Source of the DNA: Actinomadura hibisca NBRC 15177
Lineage (GTDB): Bacteria; Actinomycetota; Actinomycetes; Streptosporangiales; Streptosporangiaceae
DNA length: 64,000 bases
Reading direction: 5' to 3'
Assembly (NCBI RefSeq): GCF_001552635.1
Contig: NZ_BCRO01000039.1
Coordinates: forward strand, 124,001 to 188,000
The notes under the pieces are model-generated. The model had not been told where the DNA came from. It saw only the letters and a list, made by a program, of their open reading frames with translations, and searched no databases. A program made the position numbers and the translations under genes. The first letter of the stretch is position 1; every line of letters begins with the position of its first letter. Below are positions 1-8,743 of this stretch, piece after piece.

Positions 1-94
1 GGTCACGGGGGTTCTCCAGGTCGGCGGGGCTTTTCACGGTAGGCCCCGGGCTGATCGCGCACAGTGAAACACGGTGACGCGTCGCGGCGCGTAC

Positions 95-140
95 ATACTG
101 AGTATTGCCAAGGGGATACTCGGTATGCATACTTGGTATC
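95..140. promoter_or_regulatory. Putative PadR operator pair
   Basis: Two dyads lie just before the padR start codon at 142. ATACT-G-AGTAT (95-105) is a perfect inverted repeat. From 115 to 140 a 26-bp imperfect dyad has GATAC and GTATC ends around a perfect GTATGCATAC core (123-132). Bound repressor would block initiation of the operon. Autoregulation is common in PadR regulators; the operator role here is inferred. A related GATACT/AGTATC element precedes the second padR of this window. Confidence 0.6.
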
Positions 141-141
141 C

Positions 142-747
142 ATGTCCATCCGTCACGGCCTCCTGGCCCTCCTCTCCCACGGCCCTCGCTACGGCTACCA
201 GCTGCGCGCCGAGTTCGAGACCGCCACGGGCGCGACCTGGCCGCTCAACATCGGGCAGGTGTACTCCACGCTGTCGCGGCTGGAGCGCGACGAGCTGGTC
301 GTCCGGGTCGGCGCCGACGACGAGGGCCGCCTCGTCTACCGCGTCACCCCGGCCGGGGAGGCGGAGGTGCGGCGCTGGTTCGCCACGCCCGTCGCCCGCG
401 CCGACCGGCCCCGCGACGAGCTGGCGATCAAGCTGGCGATGGCCGTCACCGCGCCCGGCGTGGACGTCGGCCGGGTCGTGCAGACCCAGCGCACCGCCAC
501 GCTGCGCTCGTTGCAGGACCTCACCCGCCTCAAGCGCGACGCGCCCGCCGCCCCGGCCGACGCCGGCGACCGCGCCTGGCGGCTGGTCCTCGAATCGATG
601 ATCTTCCAGGCCGAGGCCGAGGTGCGCTGGCTGGACCACTGCGAGAGCTACCTGGCGCGCCTGGGCCCGCTCCCGGCGGCGGAGCCCGCCCCGGCTTCCG
701 ATCCCGCCCAGGCCGCCGCCCCCGACGACGAGGAGGCGCGCCGATGA
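142..747 (+). CDS. PadR family transcriptional regulator
   Basis: This is a 201-aa PadR-type repressor. The N-terminal winged helix begins MSIRHGLLALLSHGPRYGYQ and continues with a typical recognition region (WPLNIGQVYSTLSRLERDELV). A C-terminal helical dimerisation part follows, with the IFQAEAEVRWLDHCE stretch seen in PadR-s4-like proteins. The ATG at 142 is chosen because homologues start there and a dyad operator ends at 140. An in-frame ATG at 64 would translate through that operator. Its stop overlaps the next start (ATGA), so it probably controls the downstream ABC exporter. The effector is unknown. Confidence 0.9.
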   Translation: MSIRHGLLALLSHGPRYGYQLRAEFETATGATWPLNIGQVYSTLSRLERDELVVRVGADDEGRLVYRVTPAGEAEVRRWFATPVARADRPRDELAIKLAMAVTAPGVDVGRVVQTQRTATLRSLQDLTRLKRDAPAAPADAGDRAWRLVLESMIFQAEAEVRWLDHCESYLARLGPLPAAEPAPASDPAQAAAPDDEEARR

Positions 748-1457
748 GCGTCCTGATCATGGACCGGGTCGCGCGCGACCACGGCTCCGGCGCGGGCCTG
801 GTGCACGCGCTGCGCGACTTCAGCCTGCGGCTCGACCCCGGCGAGTTCGTCGCGGTCATGGGCCCGTCGGGCTCGGGAAAATCCACCCTGCTGACGCTGG
901 CCGGGGGCCTGGACACCCCCACCTCCGGGCAGGTGCTGGTCGAGGGCGTCGACCTCGGCGCGCTGCCGCGCGCGGGCGTCGCCCGGATGCGCCGCCAGCG
1001 GATCGGCTACGTCTTCCAGGACCTCAACCTGATCCCCAGCCTGACGGCCGCCGAGAACGTCATGCTGCCGCGCGAGCTGGACGGCGTGCGCGCCCGCCAG
1101 GCCCGGCGCGAGGCCGTGCACGCGCTCGCCGAGGTCGGCGTCCCCGAGCTGGCCGACCGTTTCCCCGAGGACATGTCGGGCGGCCAGCAGCAGCGGGTGG
1201 CCATCGCCCGCGCGCTGGCGGGGGACCGGCGGCTGGTGCTGGCCGACGAGCCCACCGGCGCGCTGGACAGCCACACCGGCGAGGAGGTCATGCGGATCCT
1301 GCGGGGCCGCTGCGACGCGGGCGCGGCCTGCCTGATGGTCACCCACGAGTCCCGGCACGCCGCCTGGGCCGACCGCGTGGTCTTCCTGCGCGACGGCCGC
1401 ATGGTGGACGGCACCGGCCCGCGCCCCGGCCCCGAGACGCTGCTGGAGGCCCGGTGA
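744..1457 (+). CDS. ABC transporter ATP-binding protein (MacB/LolD type)
   Basis: This 237-aa nucleotide-binding subunit would power the FtsX-like permease encoded next. It has Walker A (GPSGSGKST), the Q-loop (YVFQDLNLIPSLTA), the signature motif (MSGGQQQR) and Walker B with the MacB-like ending (LADEPTGALDS). The H-loop histidine is in VTHESRHAAWADR. Length matches the LolD/MacB/FtsE group. It overlaps padR by 4 bp and the permease by 4 bp (GTGA), so the three genes form a translationally coupled operon. Substrates of such actinobacterial exporters include lipids, peptides and antibiotics; none can be assigned here. Confidence 0.93.
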   Translation: MSVLIMDRVARDHGSGAGLVHALRDFSLRLDPGEFVAVMGPSGSGKSTLLTLAGGLDTPTSGQVLVEGVDLGALPRAGVARMRRQRIGYVFQDLNLIPSLTAAENVMLPRELDGVRARQARREAVHALAEVGVPELADRFPEDMSGGQQQRVAIARALAGDRRLVLADEPTGALDSHTGEEVMRILRGRCDAGAACLMVTHESRHAAWADRVVFLRDGRMVDGTGPRPGPETLLEAR

Positions 1458-4072
1458 GCGGCATGAGGGCGGCGTACCGGATCGCCTGGCGCGACGCGCG
1501 CCGCTCCAGGGGCCGCACCGCGCTGGTGCTGGCCATGATCGGCCTGCCGGTGCTGGTGGTCAGCACGATGGCGGTGCTGCTGCGGACCGGCGAGTGGACG
1601 CCGCGCGAGGCGCTGCCGTACGAGATCGGCCGGGCCGACGCGCGGCTCACCGGCACCGCCCGGACACCCGTCAACCAGCTGCCCGACGACGACGGCGCCA
1701 CCTTCTTCCGGGAGGGGGAGGCAGGGCCCGGCGGCGACGAGCGCCCCTGGACGACGCCGGAGATCCAGCGCGAGGCCGCCGCCCGGTTCGGGCCGTCCGC
1801 CCGCCTGGTCCCGATCGGCGTCCGGAAGGAGGCCGTGCGCACGCCACGCGGCTCCCGCCAGGCCGAGGTGACCGAGACCGACGCGCGCGACCCGCTGCTG
1901 CGCGGCATGTTCGAGGTCAGGAAGGGGCGGCTGCCCGCCGCGCCCGACGAGATCGCGCTCGGGCCGGTGTTCGAGAAGGGCGGGTTCCGGCTGGGCGCGC
2001 CGGTGCGGGTGGGCCGGGACGGCACGGCCAAGAAGCTGGTCGGGTTCGTGGCCGCGCCACGCGCCCCCAAGGAGGCCACCGCCCTCCTCCTGCCCGGCGC
2101 GCTGCCCGCCCGGCAGGCCGACCGGCCGCAGTGGCTGCTGGCGGCGGGCAAGCCGGTGACCTGGTCCGACGTCAAGGGGCTCAACGCCGAGGGGATCACC
2201 GCCCTGTCGCGTGCGGTGGTCCTCGACCCGCCGCCCGGCGAGCCCTCCTCGCGGGGCGGCGGCACGGACGCGTCCGGCGTCGCCGTCGTGGCCATGGCCG
2301 TCGCGATGATCGTGCTGGAGATCGTGCTGCTGGCCGGCCCGGCGTTCGCGGTGGGGCTGCGCCGCCAGCGCCGCCAGCTCGCGCTGGTCGCGGCCGTCGG
2401 CGGCGACGCGCCGCACCTGCGCGCGGTGGTGCTGGCGAGCGGCGTGGTCATCGGCGGCGCCGCGGCCCTGCTCGGCACGGCGGGCGGGATCGCGGCGGCC
2501 GGGCTCGCCGCGTGGACGCTGAACCCGCGGACGGCCGAGCCGTTCGGCCCGTTCGAGGTGCCCTGGGGGCTGCTGGCGGCGACGATGCTGCTCGGCGCGG
2601 GCAGCGGCGTGCTCGCCGCGCTCGCCCCGGCGCTCCAGGCGGCGCGGATGGACGTGGTGGCCGCGCTGGCGGGCCGCCGCGACCGCGCGCCCGCCCGCCG
2701 GGGCTGGCCGATCGCCGGTGGCCTGCTGATCGCGGCGGGGATGGCGCTCAGCCTGGTCGGGGTGCGGTGGTGGCGGGAGTACGGCGCGGCCTTCGGCACC
2801 GTCGCGATCATCATCGGCTGCGTCATGGTCGGCCCGTGGGTGGTCGGCCTGGCCGGGCGCGCCGCCGGGGCGCTGCCGCTGCCGCTGCGCCTGGCGGTCC
2901 GCGACGGCGCGCGCAACCGGGGCCGGGCCGCCCCCGCCGTCGCCGCGATCATGACGGCGGTCGCCGGGCTCACCGTGCTGGCGATCGGCGCGGCCAGCGA
3001 CTTCGCGCAGAACCGGGTCGAGTACCGGCCGCGGCTGCCCGACGGGTCGGCGCTGCTGCGCGCGCAGGACGGCCGGGAGGACGGCGTCCGGCAGGCGCTG
3101 GCGCGCGAGCTGCCCGGCGTCCCGGCGGTCCCGCTGCGCGGCCTGCCCGGCCCGGACTCCTCCTGCCTGAGCCCGACGCCGTGCCCGCTGGCCTCCTTCC
3201 CCGCCCACGCGGACGACGGCGTCGCCGACAACGTGGTCGGCGGGGCGCGCGAGGCGCGGCTGCTGCTCGGCCGGGACGTGCCGGAGGTGACCGGCGCGCT
3301 GGCGGCGGGCAAGGTCGTGCTGTTCGGCGCGCCGCCGCCGGCCGGGAACACGATCGACGTCGATGTCAGCGTCTACGAGAACGACCGGCTCAAGAAGCTG
3401 CGCGCCGTCACCGGCGTCCCGGCGGTCGCCGTCCGCGCCGACGCGCACGTGGGCGCGCTGGTGCCGCCGCGCGTCGCCGCCCGCTTCGGGCTGCCCCTGC
3501 AGACCAGGGGGTTCGGCGTGGACCGCGCCGACCACCGGATCACCAGGGACGAGCAGGACCGGCTGGCCGAGCGCCTCGCCGGAGCCCCCGGGGGAGCGGA
3601 AGGGGTGCTCGACGCGATCTACGTCGAGCGCGGTTTCACCAGCTCCAACACCCTGCCCCTGCTGCTGATGGCGCTGGCGGGCGCGGTGCTGGCGCTCGGC
3701 GGCTCCCTGATCGCCACCGGCCTGTCGGCCGCCGACTCCCGGCCCGACCTCGCGACCCTCGCCGCGATCGGCGCGCGCCCGCGCACCCGGCGGCTGCTGA
3801 TGATGGGCCAGGCCGGGTTCATCGCCGTCCTCGGCTGCTGGCTCGGCATCGCGGCCGGGCTGGTGCCGGGCATCGCGGTGGCGCGCCCGCTCACCACCCC
3901 CGAGACCGTTCCACCGGGCGAGCAGTCGGCCGGCCTGGCGCACGGCGTGATTGTGGACATCCCGTGGACCACGCTCAGCCTGATCGGGATCGTGGTGCCG
4001 CTGGTCGCGATGGCGGCGGCGGGGCTGTTCACCCGGTCGCGGCTGCCGCTGGCACGCCGGACGGCCGCCTGA
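1454..4072 (+). CDS. FtsX-like ABC transporter permease
   Basis: This is an 872-aa integral membrane permease. An N-terminal membrane segment (near residues 25-42) is followed by a large extracytoplasmic region, then a cluster of membrane segments around residues 275-410 and more near 420-510. A second extracytoplasmic domain leads to a final group of segments near residues 735-865. This duplicated FtsX arrangement, about twice the usual length, is typical of actinobacterial single-chain MacB-like permeases. The GTG start overlaps the ATPase stop. It is the membrane partner of the preceding ATPase, under the PadR gene at the head of the operon. Confidence 0.9.
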   Translation: MSGMRAAYRIAWRDARRSRGRTALVLAMIGLPVLVVSTMAVLLRTGEWTPREALPYEIGRADARLTGTARTPVNQLPDDDGATFFREGEAGPGGDERPWTTPEIQREAAARFGPSARLVPIGVRKEAVRTPRGSRQAEVTETDARDPLLRGMFEVRKGRLPAAPDEIALGPVFEKGGFRLGAPVRVGRDGTAKKLVGFVAAPRAPKEATALLLPGALPARQADRPQWLLAAGKPVTWSDVKGLNAEGITALSRAVVLDPPPGEPSSRGGGTDASGVAVVAMAVAMIVLEIVLLAGPAFAVGLRRQRRQLALVAAVGGDAPHLRAVVLASGVVIGGAAALLGTAGGIAAAGLAAWTLNPRTAEPFGPFEVPWGLLAATMLLGAGSGVLAALAPALQAARMDVVAALAGRRDRAPARRGWPIAGGLLIAAGMALSLVGVRWWREYGAAFGTVAIIIGCVMVGPWVVGLAGRAAGALPLPLRLAVRDGARNRGRAAPAVAAIMTAVAGLTVLAIGAASDFAQNRVEYRPRLPDGSALLRAQDGREDGVRQALARELPGVPAVPLRGLPGPDSSCLSPTPCPLASFPAHADDGVADNVVGGAREARLLLGRDVPEVTGALAAGKVVLFGAPPPAGNTIDVDVSVYENDRLKKLRAVTGVPAVAVRADAHVGALVPPRVAARFGLPLQTRGFGVDRADHRITRDEQDRLAERLAGAPGGAEGVLDAIYVERGFTSSNTLPLLLMALAGAVLALGGSLIATGLSAADSRPDLATLAAIGARPRTRRLLMMGQAGFIAVLGCWLGIAAGLVPGIAVARPLTTPETVPPGEQSAGLAHGVIVDIPWTTLSLIGIVVPLVAMAAAGLFTRSRLPLARRTAA

Positions 4073-4117
4073 CCCGCCCGGCCCGACCCCTCTGCCCGAC
4101 CCACCCAATCTGTCCGC

Positions 4118-4206
4118 CCTGCCCGTCCGCCCGGTCCGCCTGCCCTGCCCGTCCGCCCGGTCCGCCTGCCCTGCCCGTCCGGTCCACGCGCCTGGTCCAC
4201 GCGCCT
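4118..4206. repeat. GC-rich tandem repeats between permease and DUF2079 gene
   Basis: A 26-bp unit starting CCTGCCCGTCCGCCCGG occurs twice exactly (4118-4143, 4144-4169) with a partial third copy. It is followed by two copies of the 13-mer GGTCCACGCGCCT (4181-4193, 4194-4206). The tract lies after the permease stop and shows no coding signal. It looks like a short minisatellite produced by slippage. Confidence 0.75.
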
Positions 4207-4317
4207 GGGCGTCCTGCTCGGTCTGCCTGCTCGGTTCATCCACTCGGTCCATCCGCCCGGCGTGCCGTTGGGCGGGTGGATCGGGCGTGTGCCGGGAGGC
4301 TGGTAGCCTCCTGGCGC

Positions 4318-5898
4318 GTGGCTGAGGCGGTAGCGGTGGAGCGGAAGACCGAGCGGGCCCCGTCGTCGTCCCCCCGGAGGTCCCGGCGCGCGCCGGTGGG
4401 CCTGGGCCTGGCGGTCGTGCTCGCGGCGGCGGTCTACGCGACCTACTCGCTGGTGCGGCTGTGGCGGTTCCGGGCCAGCACCTACGATCTGGTGATCTTC
4501 GACCAGGCGGTCCGTTCCTACAGCCGCCTCGACCCGCCGATCGCGATGGTCAAGGGTGTGCACAACGGCTTCGGGCCGGACTTCTCCATCCTCGGCGACC
4601 ACTTCTCGCCGATCCTGGCCGTGCTCGCCCCCTTCTACCGGCTGCACGACGGCCCGGAGACGCTGCTGGTGGCGCAGGCGGTGCTGTTCGCGCTGGCGAT
4701 CGTGCCGATCTGGGCCTACACCGCCCGCCATGCCGGCCCGCGCGCCGCCCACTGCGCGGCCGGGGCCTACGCGCTGTCGTGGCCGGTCGCCGAGGCGCTG
4801 GCCTTCGACTTCCACGAGGTCGCCTTCGTCCCGGTGTTGTCGGCGCTCATGGTGGAGCGGCACGACGCGGGCCGCCGGTGGCAGGCCGCGCTCGCCGCGT
4901 CCGGCCTGCTGCTGGTCAAGGAGGACATGGGCCTGCTGCTGGTCGGCTTCGGCCTGTACCTGCTGACCCGGCGCGGCGAGCGCCGCCGGGCCGCCGGGTA
5001 CGTGGCGGTGGGCCTGGCCGCCACGTGGGTGTCGTCGAAGGTGCTGATCGCGGCGTTCGGCGGCGACAACGACTACTACTGGGCCTACGGGTCGCTCGGC
5101 CGGGACATGCCCGACGTCGCCGTGCACCTGCTGACCCACCCCTGGGACGCGCTGGTCGCGCTGGGCACGCCGCCGATGAAGCTCACCACGCTGGCGGTCC
5201 TGCTGCTGCCGCTGCTGTTGTTGCCGCTGGCCTCCCCGCTGACCCTCACCGCCGTGCCGCTGCTGGCCGAGCGGATGCTGGCCGACCGGTTCGCCAACTG
5301 GTGGGAGCCCAAGTACCACTACAACGCGTTCCTGATCGCGGTGCTGGTCATGGCGTCGGTGGACGGCGCGCTCCGGCTGCACCGGCTGCTCGCCCCGCGC
5401 CTGCGCGGCCCGTCCCGGGGCGGCCCGTCCCCGCGTGGCTCCTCCCCGCGCGGCCTCCCGGACCGGCTGCGCCGCGCGGCGGGCCGCCGCGCGCCCGTCC
5501 CGGCGGTCACCGGGGCGCTGGGCGTGGTCCTGCTGGCGACGATGGCGACGGTGCCGTTCTTCGCGCTCGGCGACCTCGCCCGGCCCTCCTTCTACGGGAC
5601 GGACGAGCGCGGCCGGGCCGCCGCCCGCGCCGCCGCGCTGGTCCCCGACGGCGCGCTGGTGGAGTCGGCCAACTCCGTCGGGCCCGCCCTGTCGGGGCGG
5701 GCGCGGGTGTTGCTGTGGGACCGCGAGCCGCGCCGCGCGCCGTGGGTGGTGGCCGACGTGGGGGCGTGGACGTTCCCGTTCCGCGACCTCGGCGAGCAGC
5801 GTCAGCGAGTGGAGACGCTGCGCGACCAGGGGTACCGCGAGGTGTTCCGGGGTTCGGGTTATGTGGTGCTGCACCGGGACGTTCCCGATCCCTGGTGA
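4318..5898 (+). CDS. DUF2079 family polytopic membrane protein
   Basis: This is a 526-aa membrane protein. After a basic, Ser/Arg-rich N-terminus comes a first membrane segment (LGLAVVLAAAVYATYSLV). The DUF2079 hallmarks follow: YDLVIFDQAVRSYSRL, then ILGDHFSPILAVLAPFYRLH, then many hydrophobic segments to about residue 430. The short C-terminal extracytoplasmic part contains ALVESANSVGPALSGR. The family resembles GT-C type glycosyltransferases in topology, but no reaction is established. The GTG start at 4318 fits the family N-terminus; no strong ribosome site decides it. It stands alone after a repeat-rich gap and is not clearly part of the upstream operon. Confidence 0.82.
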   Translation: MAEAVAVERKTERAPSSSPRRSRRAPVGLGLAVVLAAAVYATYSLVRLWRFRASTYDLVIFDQAVRSYSRLDPPIAMVKGVHNGFGPDFSILGDHFSPILAVLAPFYRLHDGPETLLVAQAVLFALAIVPIWAYTARHAGPRAAHCAAGAYALSWPVAEALAFDFHEVAFVPVLSALMVERHDAGRRWQAALAASGLLLVKEDMGLLLVGFGLYLLTRRGERRRAAGYVAVGLAATWVSSKVLIAAFGGDNDYYWAYGSLGRDMPDVAVHLLTHPWDALVALGTPPMKLTTLAVLLLPLLLLPLASPLTLTAVPLLAERMLADRFANWWEPKYHYNAFLIAVLVMASVDGALRLHRLLAPRLRGPSRGGPSPRGSSPRGLPDRLRRAAGRRAPVPAVTGALGVVLLATMATVPFFALGDLARPSFYGTDERGRAAARAAALVPDGALVESANSVGPALSGRARVLLWDREPRRAPWVVADVGAWTFPFRDLGEQRQRVETLRDQGYREVFRGSGYVVLHRDVPDPW

Positions 5899-6243
5899 CG
5901 GGCGCGGCGGCGGCCGCCACTTTCGGCGCGCCGATTTGGATGATCCGTCCACTAGGTGGTCACGACCGAGAATTGCCCTATCGCTTTGGCATTCTTTGTC
6001 CGATACTTGGGTAAAAGTCGCATCAGCGGTGGTGATCCCCGGCGCACCAGCGAAAACCCGCCGGTGACCCGTGCCGCGGCGGCGGTGGGGCGGAAGAGAT
6101 GAATGTCCATCAACTTCACGGGAGCCGGGGGCCCGACAGGACACCGGGGCCGCAATTGGTTTCCGGGAGCGCATTCCCCCTGGCAGGTAATTCCCCGCTC
6201 CGCAATGCGGACTCCGGGGCGGAAAATGGCGGGGAGTCGTGAC
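5899..6243. other. 345-bp non-coding stretch
   Basis: No supported gene was found here. The stretch is locally AT-richer around 5970-6020, which could house the promoter of the following gene, and has a small CCGC-AAT-GCGG dyad near 6198-6208. Long open frames crossing it on either strand lack ribosome sites and recognisable protein sequence. Confidence 0.5.
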
Positions 6244-6888
6244 ATGGCGACCGCCGATCGGGCCGTCCGCCGCTGGGAGACCTGCGGGCTGGCGTGGGCG
6301 GCCCTGCTGCGCCACGTCTGGACCGCCGGCGAGGCCGGTCTGGAGGACCGCGGCCCGATCATCGAGGGCCCGCCGATCCTGTTCGAGATCTCCTCGCTGA
6401 GCTGGGAGGACCCCCTGCTCCAGCGGTACGGCGACCGCGCCCGGCTGGCCCGCTGGTCGCGCGAGCGCACGCGCCGGGAGCGGCCGGGGGAGTACGGCGT
6501 CCGGCTGCGCGACCTGCACGGGGTGGACCAGCTGCGCTGGGTCGCCGACCTGCTGCGCGCCCGGCCCTGGACCACCAGCGCGTGGATCTCGCTGACGGTG
6601 CCGGGGGAGGCGGCCGACACCGTGCCGTGCCTGGCCGCGCTGTCGTTCCGCATCCGCGGCTACCGGCTGATCATGACGGCGATGTTCCGCTCGCAGAACG
6701 TCTACCGGGCCTACCTGTCCTACATCCCGCTGCGCGGCGTCCAGATGGAAGTCGCCGAGGGGCTGGGGCTGTCGGCGGGGCCGCTGCGGGTGTTCGTGGA
6801 CGTGCCGCACGTGGAGGTGGCCGACGCCGACCGGGTCGCCGCCGTGCTGGCCGCCCTGCCCGAGCCCGAGGAGCCGAACGCGGCCTGA
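6244..6888 (+). CDS. Divergent thymidylate synthase-superfamily protein
   Basis: This 214-aa protein resembles the thymidylate synthase/dCMP hydroxymethylase fold by eye. YGVRLRDLHGVDQLRWVADLL matches the dimer-helix region, VPCLAALSFRIRGYRL the catalytic-cysteine strand (C129), and MFRSQNVYRAYLSYIPL the phosphate and nucleotide region. Key positions differ. The RSxD motif reads R149-S150-Q-N152, and the asparagine that reads the pyrimidine appears to be Y160. The usual D-x-H-x-Y ending reads DVPHVEV. It probably does not make dTMP and may be a non-canonical or inactive relative. The ATG at 6244 is preceded by GGGGAG, unlike upstream in-frame ATGs. Confidence 0.62.
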   Translation: MATADRAVRRWETCGLAWAALLRHVWTAGEAGLEDRGPIIEGPPILFEISSLSWEDPLLQRYGDRARLARWSRERTRRERPGEYGVRLRDLHGVDQLRWVADLLRARPWTTSAWISLTVPGEAADTVPCLAALSFRIRGYRLIMTAMFRSQNVYRAYLSYIPLRGVQMEVAEGLGLSAGPLRVFVDVPHVEVADADRVAAVLAALPEPEEPNAA

Positions 6889-7007
6889 GCCCCGAGCGGT
6901 GCCGGGCGGCCCGTGTGAGCGCCGTCACGGGCGTGTTGCCTGTTTATTTCATACTTTTCCAGTAGGTTAACTCTCCAATCCCTCCCTCCCCCAAGGAGCT
7001 GAGCGCA

Positions 7008-8456
7008 TTGGGCAACACCAGCACGCGGATCGCGACCCGTTCCGCAGGCGTGGCCGTGAGCGCCGCCGTCGTCCTGGCCGGCGGCGCGCTCACCGGCGCG
7101 GCACAGGCCGCACCCCCGCACGCGGGCCCCGGCTCGTCCGGCGTAGGCGACCCCTACTATCCCGAATACGGCAACGGCGGCTACGACGTCTCCCACTACG
7201 GCCTGAAGCTGAAGTACCAGCCCGCCACCGACCGGCTCGACGGCACCGCCACCGTCACCGCCCGCACCACCCAGGCCCTGACCAGCTTCAACCTGGACTT
7301 CGGCCTCAAGGTCACCGGCGTCACCGTCAACGGCCGCCGCGCCGCCTTCCGCACCGCGAGCGCGCACGAGCTGGTCATCACCCCCGCCCGGCCGCTGCGC
7401 AAGGGCCAGCGCGTCACCACCGTGGTCACCTACGGCGACACGCCCGGCCAGGTCAAGGTCAGCGGCATCACCAGCTGGCACCGCTCCCCGGACGGCGGTG
7501 CGGTCGCCGCCAACGAGCCCGAGAGCGCCTGGTGGTGGTTCCCCAGCAACGACCACCCCACCGACAAGGCCACCTACGACGTGTCGGTCACCGTCCCCGA
7601 CGGCTACCAGGCCGTCAGCAACGGCCGCGCCACCGGGACGCGCCGCGCGGGCGGCTGGACCCGCTACGACTGGCGCGAGCACCGGCCGCAGGCCAGCTAC
7701 CTCGCCACGCTCGCGGTGGGCAAGTTCGACGTCACCACCTCGCGCGCGCCCAACGGCCTGCCGGTCGTCAACGCCTACAGCCGCGACCTGCCCGCCGACG
7801 TGCGCAAGAACGCCCAGCAGAGCCTGGAGCGCAGCGCCGAGGTCGTGCAGTGGGGCAGCAAGGTGTTCGGCCCCTATCCGTTCGACGCGCTGGGCGGCTA
7901 CGTGCCCAACGTCAAGGCCGGGTTCGCGCTGGAGACCCAGACCCGCCCGTTCTACAGCCCGGCGTTCTTCCGCAAGGGCCCCAACGTGGACGTGGTCGTG
8001 CACGAGCTGGCCCACCAGTGGTTCGGCGACAGCGTCTCGCTGCGCACCTGGCGCGACATCTGGCTGAACGAGGGCTTCGCCTCCTACGCCGAGTGGCTCT
8101 GGTCGGAGCAGCACGGCGGCGACAGCGCCCAGAAGTGGGCCGACCGCACCTACGCCCAGTACGCCGCGGGCGACAAGTTCTGGCAGGTCAAGCCGGGCGA
8201 CCCCGGCGCGGCCAACCAGTTCCACGGCGCGGTCTACGACCGCGGCGCGCTGGCCGTCCACGCCCTGCGCGCCGCCGTGGGCGACCGGGACTTCTTCCGC
8301 ATCGTGAGGTCCTGGACCGCCGCCAAGCGGAACGGCACCGCCACCATCGAGGAGTTCGTCGCACACGCCGAGCGCGTCTCCGGCGAGCGCCTTGACCAGG
8401 TCTTCCGGACCTGGCTGTTCACGCCGGGCAGGCCCGCCAAGGGCCCCGGCCACTAG
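7008..8456 (+). CDS. Secreted M1 family metallopeptidase
   Basis: This is a 482-aa zinc aminopeptidase-like protein. The TTG start has a good ribosome site (AAGGAGCT, 6993-7000). A Sec-type signal peptide ends near residue 35 (TGAAQAAPP). The M1 N-terminal beta domain follows, with an exopeptidase-type loop reading GFALETQT in place of GAMEN. The zinc motif is H332-E-L-A-H336 with the third ligand E355 (LNEGFASYAEW). The long C-terminal helical domain of full aminopeptidase N is absent, as in many actinobacterial secreted M1 enzymes. It probably trims peptides outside the cell. It is monocistronic and ends before a strong hairpin. Confidence 0.9.
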   Translation: MGNTSTRIATRSAGVAVSAAVVLAGGALTGAAQAAPPHAGPGSSGVGDPYYPEYGNGGYDVSHYGLKLKYQPATDRLDGTATVTARTTQALTSFNLDFGLKVTGVTVNGRRAAFRTASAHELVITPARPLRKGQRVTTVVTYGDTPGQVKVSGITSWHRSPDGGAVAANEPESAWWWFPSNDHPTDKATYDVSVTVPDGYQAVSNGRATGTRRAGGWTRYDWREHRPQASYLATLAVGKFDVTTSRAPNGLPVVNAYSRDLPADVRKNAQQSLERSAEVVQWGSKVFGPYPFDALGGYVPNVKAGFALETQTRPFYSPAFFRKGPNVDVVVHELAHQWFGDSVSLRTWRDIWLNEGFASYAEWLWSEQHGGDSAQKWADRTYAQYAAGDKFWQVKPGDPGAANQFHGAVYDRGALAVHALRAAVGDRDFFRIVRSWTAAKRNGTATIEEFVAHAERVSGERLDQVFRTWLFTPGRPAKGPGH

Positions 8457-8520
8457 CGGCCGCTCCCCGCCCGGGTGCGGGGCGCCCCCTCCTCTGGTGT
8501 CCCGCACCCCCCACCGCTCC

Positions 8521-8549
8521 GGCCCGTTCCCGCCCCCCGGGAACGGGCC
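8521..8549 (+). terminator. Hairpin terminator after the M1 peptidase gene
   Basis: A perfect 12-bp stem (8521-8532 with 8538-8549) closes a five-C loop 64 bases after the peptidase stop. No T-run follows, as is usual for actinobacterial terminators. Confidence 0.7.
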
Positions 8550-8743
8550 GGAGCCTTGCACGGGGTCTCTTACCTGGCAAAGAGCCCTCCAGGTGACATT
8601 CGGCTCGTTCCGGGGTGTGTCGCCTCGCTCGCGAAGCGGCGGCCCCGGGAGGGATAGACTCGGGCGCAGGCGGGGGACACGACGAGGTGGACTCGCGCAT
8701 TCACGGCAACCCGCACCGCACCTACGTTCCGAAGGACTGTTCC

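Noticed and set aside
4118..4206. 26-bp and 13-bp direct repeats as an iteron origin or attachment site
   Set aside because: No replication or integrase gene is near, the units are GC-rich slippage products and no AT-rich region accompanies them.
1007..4252. Very long minus-strand open frame opposite the ABC permease, and similar long frames opposite most genes
   Set aside because: These frames consist of low-complexity Arg/Gly/Ala/His sequence, lack ribosome sites and lie antisense to well-supported proteins. They are artefacts of high GC content.
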